NCBI RefSeq assembly: GCF_003205295.1
Contig: NZ_QJRP01000029.1
Location: 1 to 57,169, forward strand
DNA: 57,169 nucleotides
Direction of reading: 5' to 3'
From: Pseudomonas mosselii
Lineage (GTDB): Bacteria > Pseudomonadota > Gammaproteobacteria > Pseudomonadales > Pseudomonadaceae
Shown here: piece by piece, positions 42,188 through 51,169 of the stretch
Numbering within the stretch: position 1 is the stretch's first letter
How the letters are laid out: each line of letters starts with the position of its first letter
Translations under genes and position numbers: made by a program
The notes under the pieces: generated by a model
Databases searched by the model: none
What the model was told of the DNA's origin: nothing
The model's input: only the letters and a program-made list of their open reading frames with translations

Positions 42188-42261
42188 CCTTATCGCGGGG
42201 CAAGCCCGCTCCCACGCCGCCAGTGTTCCACACGTGGGAGCGGGCTTACCCCGCGATAAGG
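42188..42261. repeat. class C REP inverted pair
   Basis: CCTTATCGCGGGGCAAGCCC plus GCTCCCAC faces GTGGGAGCGGGCTTACCCCG plus CGATAAGG across 20 bases, with near-perfect arms. It lies between divergent aceK and the EamA gene, so it is not acting as a shared terminator. Confidence 0.9.
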
Positions 42262-42342
42262 CTTACACAGCAAGAAAGCACAAGAATCCCGCTTGCCCAC
42301 TGACGTACACTCGCGCCCCTGCCCCACCGCCGGAGACCCCCC

Positions 42343-43218
42343 GTGAGCCCCATCGCCCTTGCCCGTCTGTTGACCCTTGCCGCCGTCTGGGGTGCCAGCT
42401 TCCTGTTCATGCGCATCATCGCTCCCGAGCTCGGCACCGTGCCGACCGCCTTTTTCCGCGTGTCGATCGCCTGCCTGGGGCTGATCGCCATCCTCGCCGC
42501 CGCCCGGGTGCGCTGGAATTTCGAGGGCAAGCTGGGCGCCTGCCTGGTGCTGGGCATGATCAACTCCGGCATTCCGGCCACGTTCTATTCCGTGGCGGCG
42601 CAGGTGCTGCCGGCGGGCTACTCGGCGATCTTCAACGCCACCACGCCACTGATGGGCGTGCTGATCGGCACCTTGTTCTTCCGCGAGGCGATGACCCTGC
42701 CCAAGCTCTGCGGGATCTTCCTCGGCCTGTTCGGCGTCGGCATCCTCAGCGGTGCCGGCCCGGTGGCGCTCGACATGGCCCTGGTGCAAGGCGCCCTGGC
42801 GTGCCTGGCGGCGACCACCTGCTACGGCTTCGCGGGTTTCCTGGCGCGGCGCTGGGTGGGGACGCTGGACAGCCGCCTGTCGGCACTGGGCAGCATGCTC
42901 GGCGCCACCCTGCTGCTGAGCCCGCTGTTCGCTTGGAGCGCGCTGACCCAACCGCCGGCCAGCTGGGGCGGCTGGCAGGTGTGGCTGTCGCTGCTGGGCC
43001 TTGGGCTGCTGTGCACGGCGTTCGCCTATATCCTGTACTTCCGCTTGCTGAACGAAATCGGGCCGGTCAAGGCCAGTACCGTGACCTTCCTGATCCCGGT
43101 GTTCGGCGTGCTCTGGGGCGCGTGGCTGCTGGATGAGCCGCTGTCGATGGCGCACCTGTACGGCGGCCTGCTGATCGCCGCGGCGCTCTGGCTGGTGCTG
43201 CGTCCGGCACGGTCGTGA
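42343..43218 (+). CDS. EamA-family (DMT) transporter
   Basis: This 291-residue protein has ten hydrophobic segments in two EamA repeats: AVWGASFLFMRIIAPELGTV, PTAFFRVSIACLGLIA, then the second half with NEIGPVKASTVTFLIPVFGV and GAWLLDEPLS. It is an inner-membrane metabolite exporter of the RhaT/DMT family. The GTG start at 42343 is preceded by GGAGA and is the first conserved codon. The substrate is unknown. It converges with a second EamA gene; the two are not close paralogues. Confidence 0.85.
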   Translation: MSPIALARLLTLAAVWGASFLFMRIIAPELGTVPTAFFRVSIACLGLIAILAAARVRWNFEGKLGACLVLGMINSGIPATFYSVAAQVLPAGYSAIFNATTPLMGVLIGTLFFREAMTLPKLCGIFLGLFGVGILSGAGPVALDMALVQGALACLAATTCYGFAGFLARRWVGTLDSRLSALGSMLGATLLLSPLFAWSALTQPPASWGGWQVWLSLLGLGLLCTAFAYILYFRLLNEIGPVKASTVTFLIPVFGVLWGAWLLDEPLSMAHLYGGLLIAAALWLVLRPARS

Positions 43219-43219
43219 C

Positions 43220-43305
43220 GTGGGAGCGGGCTTGCCCCGCGATTGCGTCAGGCCAGGTAACGAAACAACCTGGCCGAACGCATCGCGGGGCAAGCCCGCT
43301 CCCAC
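43220..43305. repeat. class C REP inverted pair
   Basis: GTGGGAGCGGGCTTGCCCCG plus CGATTGCGT faces CGCATCGCGGGGCAAGCCCG plus CTCCCAC, with an inner GGCCAGGT/ACCTGGCC stem. It lies between two convergent EamA genes. Confidence 0.92.
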
Positions 43306-43314
43306 CGGTTCATC

Positions 43315-44196
43315 TCAAGCTTCAGCCGCACGCAACGCCGGCTTGCGGAACACGAACAGCAGCCCGACCACGATCAACCCCATTCCCAACAGGCTGAGCG
43401 GCGCCAGGCGGTTACCGAAGATGGCGAAGTCCATCACCGCCGTCACCGCCGGCACCAGGTAGAACAGGCTGGTGACATTGACCAGGTTGCCCCGGGCGAT
43501 CAGCCGGTACAGCAGCAGTGTGGCCAGCAACGAAACCACCAGCCCCATCCACAGCAGCGCGCCGAAGAAGCTGGCGTTCCACTCGACCTGCAGCGGCTGG
43601 AACGGCGCGAACAGTGCGCACAGGGCAAATCCGGCCAGGTACTGCAGCGGCAAGGTGCCCATGGGGTTGTCGGTGATGCGTTTCTGCAGGATCGAGCCGA
43701 AGGTCATGCTGGCCAGCGCCAGCAGGGCGAACAGCATGCCCGCCAGGGACACCCCGCCAAGATTGATGCCCTGGTAGACCACCATCACCAGGCCGCCAAG
43801 GCCCAGTCCCAGGCCGAACAGCCGGCTCCAGGAGCGTTGGCGCTCCATCAGCACCACGGTAAGGATCGGTTGCACGCCCATGACCGTGGCCATGACGCCG
43901 GGGGTGACATGGGTATCGAGCGCCAGCAGGTAGAAGATCTGGTAGGCGCCCAGCAGCACGCAGCCGGTCCCCAGGGCGCGAACGATGCCGCCCCGGGTAC
44001 GTGGCCAGCGCAAGCCAAGCAACGGTCCGATCAACAACAGACCGAAAAGCGCCAGGGCCGAGCGCAGCAGCAGGAAGGCGAAGGGGCTGGCCTGGGCCAG
44101 GCCAAGCTTGGAAACGATCGCCCCGCTGCTCCACAGCAGGACGAACAGGCTGGTAGTGGCCGCCGAGGCCACGGATGCTTTGTTGAGGACAGACAT
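43315..44196 (-). CDS. EamA-family (DMT) transporter
   Basis: This 293-residue protein has ten hydrophobic segments. LFVLLWSSGAIVSKLGLAQA and SPFAFLLLRSALALFG start the first EamA repeat, and NLVNVTSLFYLVPAVTAVMD with FGNRLAPLSLLGMGLIVVGL end the second. It belongs to the 10-TMS drug/metabolite exporter branch. The ATG at 44196 follows AGGTGG; an upstream ATG at 44220 adds eight residues. The substrate is unknown. Confidence 0.83.
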   Translation of the reverse strand: MSVLNKASVASAATTSLFVLLWSSGAIVSKLGLAQASPFAFLLLRSALALFGLLLIGPLLGLRWPRTRGGIVRALGTGCVLLGAYQIFYLLALDTHVTPGVMATVMGVQPILTVVLMERQRSWSRLFGLGLGLGGLVMVVYQGINLGGVSLAGMLFALLALASMTFGSILQKRITDNPMGTLPLQYLAGFALCALFAPFQPLQVEWNASFFGALLWMGLVVSLLATLLLYRLIARGNLVNVTSLFYLVPAVTAVMDFAIFGNRLAPLSLLGMGLIVVGLLFVFRKPALRAAEA

Positions 44197-44311
44197 GTAT
44201 TGCCACCTGTATACGGGCAAATGAGCCGTACGGAGGGCCTATCGCGTCTTGCGGGGATAGCCGACCGTGTTCAGTAGGTTGCGAGTGCGGTGGGGAGCGG
44301 CCAGCGGCCGA

Positions 44312-44476
44312 TCAGCCCAGCACCACGACTGCGCAAGGAGGCGGAGCTACGCCGCCTACGACGCCACTGACAGGTGGTGGGTAGTGACTGATCATGGCCG
44401 GCTGCTGGCTGCCACGCACGACCACGCCCGCGACAGGCGCGAGAACGTAAGCGGTGGTGGAAGGGATGGCTGGCAT
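44312..44476 (-). CDS. possible small hydrophobic proline/valine-rich protein
   Basis: This 54-codon frame starts MPAIPSTTAYVLAPVAGVVV and ends GVVGGVAPPPCAVVVLG. The third-position GC content resembles the coding genes around it and the composition is non-random, but the ribosome site is poor (GAAGACCTGTTC) and no family is recognised. It fills an otherwise empty 376-base gap between the EamA gene and lpxO. It may be a real small protein or a chance frame; I am undecided. Confidence 0.3.
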   Translation of the reverse strand: MPAIPSTTAYVLAPVAGVVVRGSQQPAMISHYPPPVSGVVGGVAPPPCAVVVLG

Positions 44477-44524
44477 GAACAGGTCTTCTGGGAAGAGAGT
44501 GTTTCGGAATATAGCGGGGGAATC

Positions 44525-44570
44525 ATCGCGGGGCAAGCCCGCTCCGTTGAGGAGCGAGCCTGCCCAGGCG
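44525..44570. repeat. decayed class C REP pair
   Basis: ATCGCGGGGCAAGCCCGCTC at 44525 is followed by GGAGCGAGCCTGCCCAGGCG, a degenerate inverted partner ending 3 bases before the lpxO stop codon. Confidence 0.65.
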
Positions 44571-44572
44571 AA

Positions 44573-45508
44573 TCAGAACAGCCAGCGGTACAGCGCGTAG
44601 GCGACGACCACCGCCAGCACCGGCCGCAGCACGCGGTAGGCCTTGGGGTTGGCGCGCTTGAACTGCTTGACCCGGGTGCTGATGACGTTGCTGAAGCGCT
44701 TGCTCCAGGCGTAGGCCTGGTTGATCCCGCCGACGCGCTCGTCATCGGTGTTCTGCGGCGCGGTGGCGCGGCCGAGGAAAGCGCTGACCTTGCGGTTGAT
44801 GCGGGTCATCAGCGGGCTGTTGAGCGGGCGCTCGACGTCGCAGAACAGGATCACGCGGGTGACCTCGGTCTCGTTCTTGACCCAGTGCACGAAGGTCTCG
44901 TCGAACATCACGTCCTCGCCGTCGCGCCAGGCGTAGGGCTGGCCGTCGACGTAGATACGGCAGTTGTCCGAGTTCGGGGTGGACAGGCCCAGGTGGTAGC
45001 GCAGGGAGCCGGCGAACGGGTCGCGGTGCGGGTTCAGGTGGCTGCCGCCGGGCAACAGGGCGAACATCGCGCCCTTGACGTTGGGGATGCTGCTGACCAG
45101 CTCGACGGTCTTGGGGCACAGCGCCTCGGCCGAAGGCAGCGGCTTGTCGTACCACTTCAGGTAGAAACGCTTCCAGCCCTTCTTGAAGAACGAACCGAAG
45201 CCTGCGTCGTTGTCTTTCTCGGCCGCGCGGATGTAACCCTCGTCGAACAGGCGCATGGCCTCTTCGCGGATCACTTCCCAGTTGTCCTTGAGCACGTCCA
45301 GCTCAGGGAAGCGCTGGCGATCCAGGTACGGCTTGGAAGGTACGCCGGAGAACAGGTACATCAGGCTGTTGTAGGGGGCGAACAGCGCCGAATGGTTGAC
45401 GAACTGGCGCAGCACCGGCAGGCGTGCCTTGCCGCGCAGGTGCACGAACAGCACGCTGCCGAAAAACACCAGCAGGACACCTGCCTTGGCGACGAAGGAA
45501 AAGGTCAT
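44573..45508 (-). CDS. lpxO: lipid A hydroxylase LpxO (Fe(II)/2-oxoglutarate dioxygenase)
   Basis: This 311-residue protein belongs to the aspartyl/asparaginyl beta-hydroxylase family. An N-terminal membrane anchor (5-24) is followed by the double-stranded beta-helix with metal ligands His161 and Asp163 in LNPHRDPFAG and His208 in FVHWVKNET; RVILFCDVERPL holds the 2-oxoglutarate Arg. A second short hydrophobic segment lies at the C-terminus. LpxO adds a hydroxyl to a secondary acyl chain of lipid A at the inner membrane. The length and anchor fit Pseudomonas and Salmonella LpxO. Confidence 0.87.
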   Translation of the reverse strand: MTFSFVAKAGVLLVFFGSVLFVHLRGKARLPVLRQFVNHSALFAPYNSLMYLFSGVPSKPYLDRQRFPELDVLKDNWEVIREEAMRLFDEGYIRAAEKDNDAGFGSFFKKGWKRFYLKWYDKPLPSAEALCPKTVELVSSIPNVKGAMFALLPGGSHLNPHRDPFAGSLRYHLGLSTPNSDNCRIYVDGQPYAWRDGEDVMFDETFVHWVKNETEVTRVILFCDVERPLNSPLMTRINRKVSAFLGRATAPQNTDDERVGGINQAYAWSKRFSNVISTRVKQFKRANPKAYRVLRPVLAVVVAYALYRWLF

Positions 45509-45672
45509 GCAACACTCCTTGGAGGGGAAATCAGGCCATCCCCAGATAGCCGGACATCATAAACCCATCCGGGCCGGGTAAAAACAACCGGTGCCGGATC
45601 GCAGTGTTAAGGATTGTGCAATAAACGAAAAGGACCGACATTGCGCCGGATCAGCGGTGGGGCGCAATTCCT

Positions 45673-45717
45673 GGGGGCGCTGCGCGCCCCTTTCGCGACA
45701 CAAGGCCGCTCCCACAG
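45673..45717. repeat. single REP element (class A)
   Basis: GGGGGCGCTGCGCGCCCCTT and TCGCGACACAAGGCCGCTCC form one REP unit without a partner. It lies downstream of cysK in the 259-base gap before lpxO, which holds nothing else I recognise apart from the promoter region for lpxO. Confidence 0.85.
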
Positions 45718-45767
45718 GAATGCACGAGCTCTTGTGTCACGATGGACTGCACTGCAGGCCCTGAAGG

Positions 45768-46742
<975 letters not shown>

Positions 46743-46873
46743 GGCAGGTGTCCTTGAACATGAAAGAGCAGGGAAAACCATGAGGGTAAGCCCGCAATGC
46801 AGGAGCGTAAAGCCCGTTCGAACTCGGCGAAGCGCCCTGCGGTCAACCGCAAAAGCCGGTGTGGAGAACCACG

Positions 46874-47947
46874 ATGAAAGCACGTTATCGCTGGCCATTG
46901 GTCGGCCTTGCCAGCCTGGCTGCGTTGCTTGTGGCCCTGCACCTGGCCCTGCCCTACCTGGTTCGCGATTACCTGAACGACAAGCTGGCCGACATGGGCG
47001 ACTACCGTGGCCAGGTCACCGACGTCGACCTGGCCTGGTGGCGCGGCGCTTATCAAATCAATGGCCTGAAGATCGTCAAGGTCAGCGGCAAGGTACCGGT
47101 ACCGCTGCTCGACGCACCTTTGATCGACCTGTCGGTGAGCTGGCATGCGCTATGGTACGACCATGCCGTGGTCGCCGAGGTGACTTTCCTGCGCCCCCAA
47201 CTGAACTTCGTCGATGGCGGCAACAAGCAGACCTCGCAAACCGGCCAGGGTACCGACTGGCGCCAGCAACTGGAGAAACTGCTACCCATCACCCTCAACG
47301 ACCTGCGCATCGAACAGGGCACTCTGAGCTTTCGCAATTTCAACTCCAAACCGCCGGTCGACCTCAAGGCCACACGCCTGGACGCCAGCATTCGCAACCT
47401 GACCAACGTACGCGATGAAAAGGGCCGGCGAGACGCCAGCTTCGAAGGGACGGCGTTGCTGCCGGGCGATGCCAAGGTCCAGAGCAAGGCCACCTTCGAT
47501 CCGTTCAGCGACTTTGACGACTTTCAGTTTCGCCTGCGCGCCAAGGGCATCGAACTGCGCCGACTCAACGACTTTGCCAGCGCCTACGGCAAGTTCGACT
47601 TCAATGCCGGACACGGCGACGTGGTGATCGAGGCCGAAGCCGCGAACGGCCGACTGAATGGCTACATCAAGCCGCTGCTGCGCGATGTGGACGTGTTCAA
47701 CTGGCAACAGGATGTGCAAGACCAGGACAAAGGGTTCCTGCGCTCGATCTGGGAGGCGGTGGTGGGCGCCACCGAGACCGTGCTCAAGAACCAGCCGAAG
47801 AACCAGTTCGCCACCCGTGTGGAACTCAGCGGCAGCGTGCACCAGCAGGATATCAGCGCGTTCGAAGCGTTCCTGCAGATCCTGCGCAACGGGTTCATCC
47901 AGGCGTTCAACGCACGTTACGAACAGCCTGCGCCCAAATCCGACTGA
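46874..47947 (+). CDS. DUF748 AsmA-like protein
   Basis: This 357-residue protein has one N-terminal membrane anchor (about 7-27) followed by a periplasmic beta-rich domain. VDLAWWRGAYQINGLKIVKV, APLIDLSVSWHALW and DLRIEQGTLSFRNFNSKPPV are characteristic of DUF748, a distant AsmA/TamB-like group thought to lie along the envelope and take part in lipid handling. It precedes the MoxR/VWA pair by 146 bases, but a likely promoter lies between them. AGAACCACG is a poor ribosome site for the ATG at 46874. Confidence 0.8.
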   Translation: MKARYRWPLVGLASLAALLVALHLALPYLVRDYLNDKLADMGDYRGQVTDVDLAWWRGAYQINGLKIVKVSGKVPVPLLDAPLIDLSVSWHALWYDHAVVAEVTFLRPQLNFVDGGNKQTSQTGQGTDWRQQLEKLLPITLNDLRIEQGTLSFRNFNSKPPVDLKATRLDASIRNLTNVRDEKGRRDASFEGTALLPGDAKVQSKATFDPFSDFDDFQFRLRAKGIELRRLNDFASAYGKFDFNAGHGDVVIEAEAANGRLNGYIKPLLRDVDVFNWQQDVQDQDKGFLRSIWEAVVGATETVLKNQPKNQFATRVELSGSVHQQDISAFEAFLQILRNGFIQAFNARYEQPAPKSD

Positions 47948-47992
47948 ACCAGCAGTGACGGACCATTCAGGGACTGAATACCCGGTCTGCGT

Positions 47993-48020
47993 TTGCAGGC
48001 GGCGGGTGCGGGGTTATAGT
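47993..48020 (+). promoter_or_regulatory. likely sigma-70 promoter of the MoxR/VWA operon
   Basis: TTGCAG (47993-47998), a 16-base spacer and TATAGT (48015-48020) match the sigma-70 consensus in nine of twelve positions. The expected leader to the ATPase start is about 67 bases. Confidence 0.5.
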
Positions 48021-48093
48021 CGCTGACACATCAATAAACATGCGTTGGCTGCCCCGCGACAAGGCGAGCCCAGCCACCCCAGAGGATCGGTTC

Positions 48094-48939
48094 ATGAAGT
48101 TCGAAGGCACCCGCGACTACGTCGCCACAGACGACCTGAAGCTGGCGGTCAACGCGGCCATCACCCTGGAGCGCCCGCTGCTGGTCAAGGGCGAGCCGGG
48201 CACCGGCAAGACCATGCTCGCCGAGCAGCTCGCGGCCTCCTTCGGCGCCCGCCTGATCACCTGGCACATCAAGTCCACCACCAAGGCCCACCAGGGTCTG
48301 TACGAGTACGACGCGGTCAGCCGCCTGCGCGACTCGCAGCTGGGCGTGGACAAGGTCCACGACGTGCGCAACTACCTGAAGAAGGGCAAGCTGTGGGAGG
48401 CCTTCGAGGCCGACGAGCGGGTGATCCTGCTGATCGACGAAATCGACAAGGCCGACATCGAGTTCCCCAACGACCTGTTGCAGGAACTCGACAAGATGGA
48501 GTTCTACGTCTACGAGATCGACGAGACCATCAAGGCCAAGCAGCGCCCGATCATCATCATCACCTCCAACAACGAGAAGGAACTGCCCGACGCCTTCCTG
48601 CGCCGCTGCTTCTTCCACTACATCGCCTTCCCCGACCGCACCACCCTGCAGCAGATCGTCGACGTGCACTACCCCAACATCAGCCAGTCGCTGGTCAGCG
48701 AGGCGCTGGACGTGTTCTTCGACGTGCGCAAGGTGCCGGGCCTGAAGAAAAAGCCCTCCACCTCCGAGCTGGTCGACTGGCTCAAGCTGCTGATGGCCGA
48801 CAACATCGGCGAGGCGGTGCTGCGCGAGCGCGATCCGACCAAGGCCATCCCGCCGCTGGCCGGGGCTCTGGTGAAGAACGAACAGGACGTGACGCTGCTC
48901 GAGCGCCTGGCCTTCATGAGCCGGCGCGGCAACCGCTGA
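48094..48939 (+). CDS. MoxR-family AAA+ ATPase
   Basis: This 281-residue protein has Walker A GEPGTGKT (33-40), Walker B VILLIDEIDKAD (110-121), sensor 1 IIITSNNEKELPDAFLRR and an arginine-finger RRCFFHYIAFP, the MoxR order. MoxR ATPases act with VWA-domain partners as chaperones that assemble or activate other complexes. The partner gene begins 13 bases later. The ATG at 48094 is chosen because AGAGGA precedes it and the conserved FEGTRDYV follows. The client is unknown and no metal-enzyme cluster is adjacent. Confidence 0.88.
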   Translation: MKFEGTRDYVATDDLKLAVNAAITLERPLLVKGEPGTGKTMLAEQLAASFGARLITWHIKSTTKAHQGLYEYDAVSRLRDSQLGVDKVHDVRNYLKKGKLWEAFEADERVILLIDEIDKADIEFPNDLLQELDKMEFYVYEIDETIKAKQRPIIIITSNNEKELPDAFLRRCFFHYIAFPDRTTLQQIVDVHYPNISQSLVSEALDVFFDVRKVPGLKKKPSTSELVDWLKLLMADNIGEAVLRERDPTKAIPPLAGALVKNEQDVTLLERLAFMSRRGNR

Positions 48940-48952
48940 CGGGAGCCGGGCC

Positions 48953-50131
48953 ATGTTGCTCAACCTGTTCAATGAAATGCGCGCGGCCAAGGTGCCGGTG
49001 TCGGTGCGCGAGTTGCTCGACCTGCACCATGCCTTGCAAAAAGGTGTGGTGTTCGCCGACATGGACGCCTTCTACTACCTGGCCCGCGCCATCCTGGTGA
49101 AGGACGAACGGCACTTCGACAAGTTCGACCGTGCCTTTGCCGCCTACTTCAAGGGCCTGGAAAACCTCGACCGGCATATCGAGGCGTTGATCCCCGACGA
49201 GTGGCTGCGCAAGGAGTTCGAGCGCTCGCTGACCGACGAGGAACGGGCGCAGATCCAGTCCCTGGGCGGCCTGGACAAGCTGATCGAGGAGTTCAAGAAG
49301 CGCCTCGAGGAGCAGAAGGAACGCCACGCCGGCGGCAACAAGTGGATCGGCACCGGCGGCACCAGCCCGTTCGGCTCCGGCGGCTTCAACCCCGAGGGCA
49401 TCCGCGTCGGCGAGGCCGGCAAGCGCCAGGGCAAGGCGGTGAAGGTGTGGGACCAGCGCGAGTACAAGAACCTCGACGACCAGGTCGAGCTGGGCACGCG
49501 CAACATCAAGCTGGCCTTGCGCCGCCTGCGCAAGTTCGCCCGCGAAGGCGCCGCCGAAGAGCTGGACATCGACGGCACCATCGACCACACCGCCCGTGAC
49601 GCAGGCCTCTTGAACATCCAGATGCGCCCCGAGCGGCGCAACACGGTCAAGCTGCTGCTGCTGTTCGACATCGGCGGTTCGATGGACGCGCATGTGAAGG
49701 TGTGCGAGGAACTGTTCTCGGCCTGCAAGACCGAGTTCAAGCACCTGGAGTATTACTACTTCCACAACTTCATCTACGAGTCGGTGTGGAAAAACAACCT
49801 GCGCCGGACTTCCGAGCGCTTCTCCACCTTCGACCTGCTGCACAAGTACGGCGATGACTACAAGGTGGTGTTTGTCGGCGACGCGGCCATGGCGCCCTAC
49901 GAGATTACCCAGCCGGGCGGCAGCGTCGAACACTGGAACGAAGAAGCCGGGTATGTGTGGATGCAGCGCTTCATGGAGAAGTTCAGGAAGATCATCTGGA
50001 TCAACCCGTATCCCAAACAGGCCTGGGACTACACCGCTTCGACCCATCTGGTGCGGGACCTGATCGAGGACAGGATGTTTCCGCTGACCTTGCAGGGGTT
50101 GGAAGACGGGATGCGTTACCTGTCCAAGTGA
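48953..50131 (+). CDS. VWA-domain protein, CoxE-like, partner of MoxR ATPase
   Basis: This 392-residue protein has a helical N-terminal domain (FNEMRAAKVPVSVRELLDLH, then AILVKDERHFDKFDRAF), a charged and Gly-rich middle (about 115-170), and a C-terminal von Willebrand A domain with its metal site beginning at Asp239 in LLLLFDIGGSMD. The MIDAS reads DxGGS instead of the classical DxSxS. CoxE-like VWA proteins work with MoxR ATPases, as RavA-ViaA and CoxD-CoxE do. A GGGAGCCGGGCC region provides the ribosome site. The unit ends at a class B repeat. Confidence 0.87.
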   Translation: MLLNLFNEMRAAKVPVSVRELLDLHHALQKGVVFADMDAFYYLARAILVKDERHFDKFDRAFAAYFKGLENLDRHIEALIPDEWLRKEFERSLTDEERAQIQSLGGLDKLIEEFKKRLEEQKERHAGGNKWIGTGGTSPFGSGGFNPEGIRVGEAGKRQGKAVKVWDQREYKNLDDQVELGTRNIKLALRRLRKFAREGAAEELDIDGTIDHTARDAGLLNIQMRPERRNTVKLLLLFDIGGSMDAHVKVCEELFSACKTEFKHLEYYYFHNFIYESVWKNNLRRTSERFSTFDLLHKYGDDYKVVFVGDAAMAPYEITQPGGSVEHWNEEAGYVWMQRFMEKFRKIIWINPYPKQAWDYTASTHLVRDLIEDRMFPLTLQGLEDGMRYLSK

Positions 50132-50144
50132 TGTTGCCTGTTCT

Positions 50145-50238
50145 GGCCTATTCGCGGGTAAACCCGCTCCCACAGGTACAGCGCCACTCTCGGGGGCTGT
50201 ATCGGACCTGTGGGAGCGGGTTTACCCGCGAAAGGGCC
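50145..50238. repeat. class B REP inverted pair
   Basis: GGCCTATTCGCGGGTAAACC plus CGCTCCCACAG faces CTGTGGGAGCGGGTTTACCC plus GCGAAAGGGCC across 32 bases, between convergent VWA and pxpC genes. Confidence 0.92.
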
Positions 50239-50245
50239 AGCAGCT

Positions 50246-51169
50246 TCACCGCCAACGGAGCAGGTATAGCTGCTGCTCCCGCCAAGCCTCGTCCTGCACC
50301 ACCGCCCGAAACCGCACCGCAGACCCCGGCATGCACTGTGCCAACTGCGCCAGCGCCAACGGCGTCAACGCCCCCAGTCGTGGATACCCACCGATCGTCT
50401 GCCGATCATTGAGCAGCACGATCGGCTGCCCGTCCGGCGGCACCTGCACGGCGCCGAGCGGGATCCCCTCGGAGATCATCGGCGCGCCCTGGTAGACCAG
50501 CTGTGGCCCAAGCAGGCGAATACCCATGCGATCAGCCCGGCTGTCCAGCGTCCAGTCACGGTTGAACGCCTCGAACAGACTGGTGCCGCCAAAATCACCG
50601 ATCTGCGCGCCCATCACCAGGTCCAATACCGGCTTCTCGGCATACACCGGTCGCAGCGCTTCAGGCACGTGGGAGCGGACTTGCCCCACGACTGCCCCGG
50701 CAGCGTGCAGCACCTCGCCCTTCACCAACGCCCGGCCCTGGCCGTCTAGACCACCCAGTTCTTCCCGTACCACGGTAGAACAACTCCCCAGCACCGGCTC
50801 GCCCACAAACCCGCCCGGCACCGCCAGGTAAGCACGTACCCCCTGACGAGGCTGACGCAGCGCCAGGCGCTGGCCCTTGCCCAGGTTGAAGCGGGTCCAG
50901 GGCGCAACAGCCTGCCCGTCGACCTGCGCATCCAGGTCGGCCCCGGCCAGCGCCAGCACGCAGTCCTGCTCGGCAACCACGCTGAAGCCGCCAAGCGCAA
51001 TCTCCACCACGGCGCTGTCCAGGGTATTGCCCAGCAGCCAGTTGGCCCAGCGCATCGCCACCCAGTCCAGCGCGCCGCCCTGGGTCACGCCCAGGTGCCG
51101 CACACCGAAACGCCCGGCATCCTGCAACAGGCACAGCGCGGTGCTGGCCTCGACTCTCAACTGGCTCAT
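50246..51169 (-). CDS. pxpC: 5-oxoprolinase subunit C (PxpC, KipA-like)
   Basis: This 307-residue protein of the biotin-dependent carboxyltransferase-like family has LLQDAGRFGVRHLGVTQGGA at the start, VRAYLAVPGGF, and the C-terminal DRMGIRLLGPQL, SEGIPLGAVQVPPDGQPIVL and NDRQTIGGYPRLG. With PxpB and PxpA it opens 5-oxoproline to glutamate using ATP. Its ATG overlaps the pxpB stop in ATGA. Residues 160-167 (VVGQVRSH) are encoded by a sequence matching the class C REP core, in a loop region; the frame continues normally through it. Confidence 0.9.
   Translation of the reverse strand: MSQLRVEASTALCLLQDAGRFGVRHLGVTQGGALDWVAMRWANWLLGNTLDSAVVEIALGGFSVVAEQDCVLALAGADLDAQVDGQAVAPWTRFNLGKGQRLALRQPRQGVRAYLAVPGGFVGEPVLGSCSTVVREELGGLDGQGRALVKGEVLHAAGAVVGQVRSHVPEALRPVYAEKPVLDLVMGAQIGDFGGTSLFEAFNRDWTLDSRADRMGIRLLGPQLVYQGAPMISEGIPLGAVQVPPDGQPIVLLNDRQTIGGYPRLGALTPLALAQLAQCMPGSAVRFRAVVQDEAWREQQLYLLRWR
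50669..50691. repeat. REP-like sequence inside the pxpC coding region
   Basis: GTGGGAGCGGACTTGCCCCA plus CGA differs from the intergenic class C core GTGGGAGCGGGCTTGCCCCG plus CGA in two of 23 bases. It is the only REP-like sequence I see within a confident gene of this window. Confidence 0.65.
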
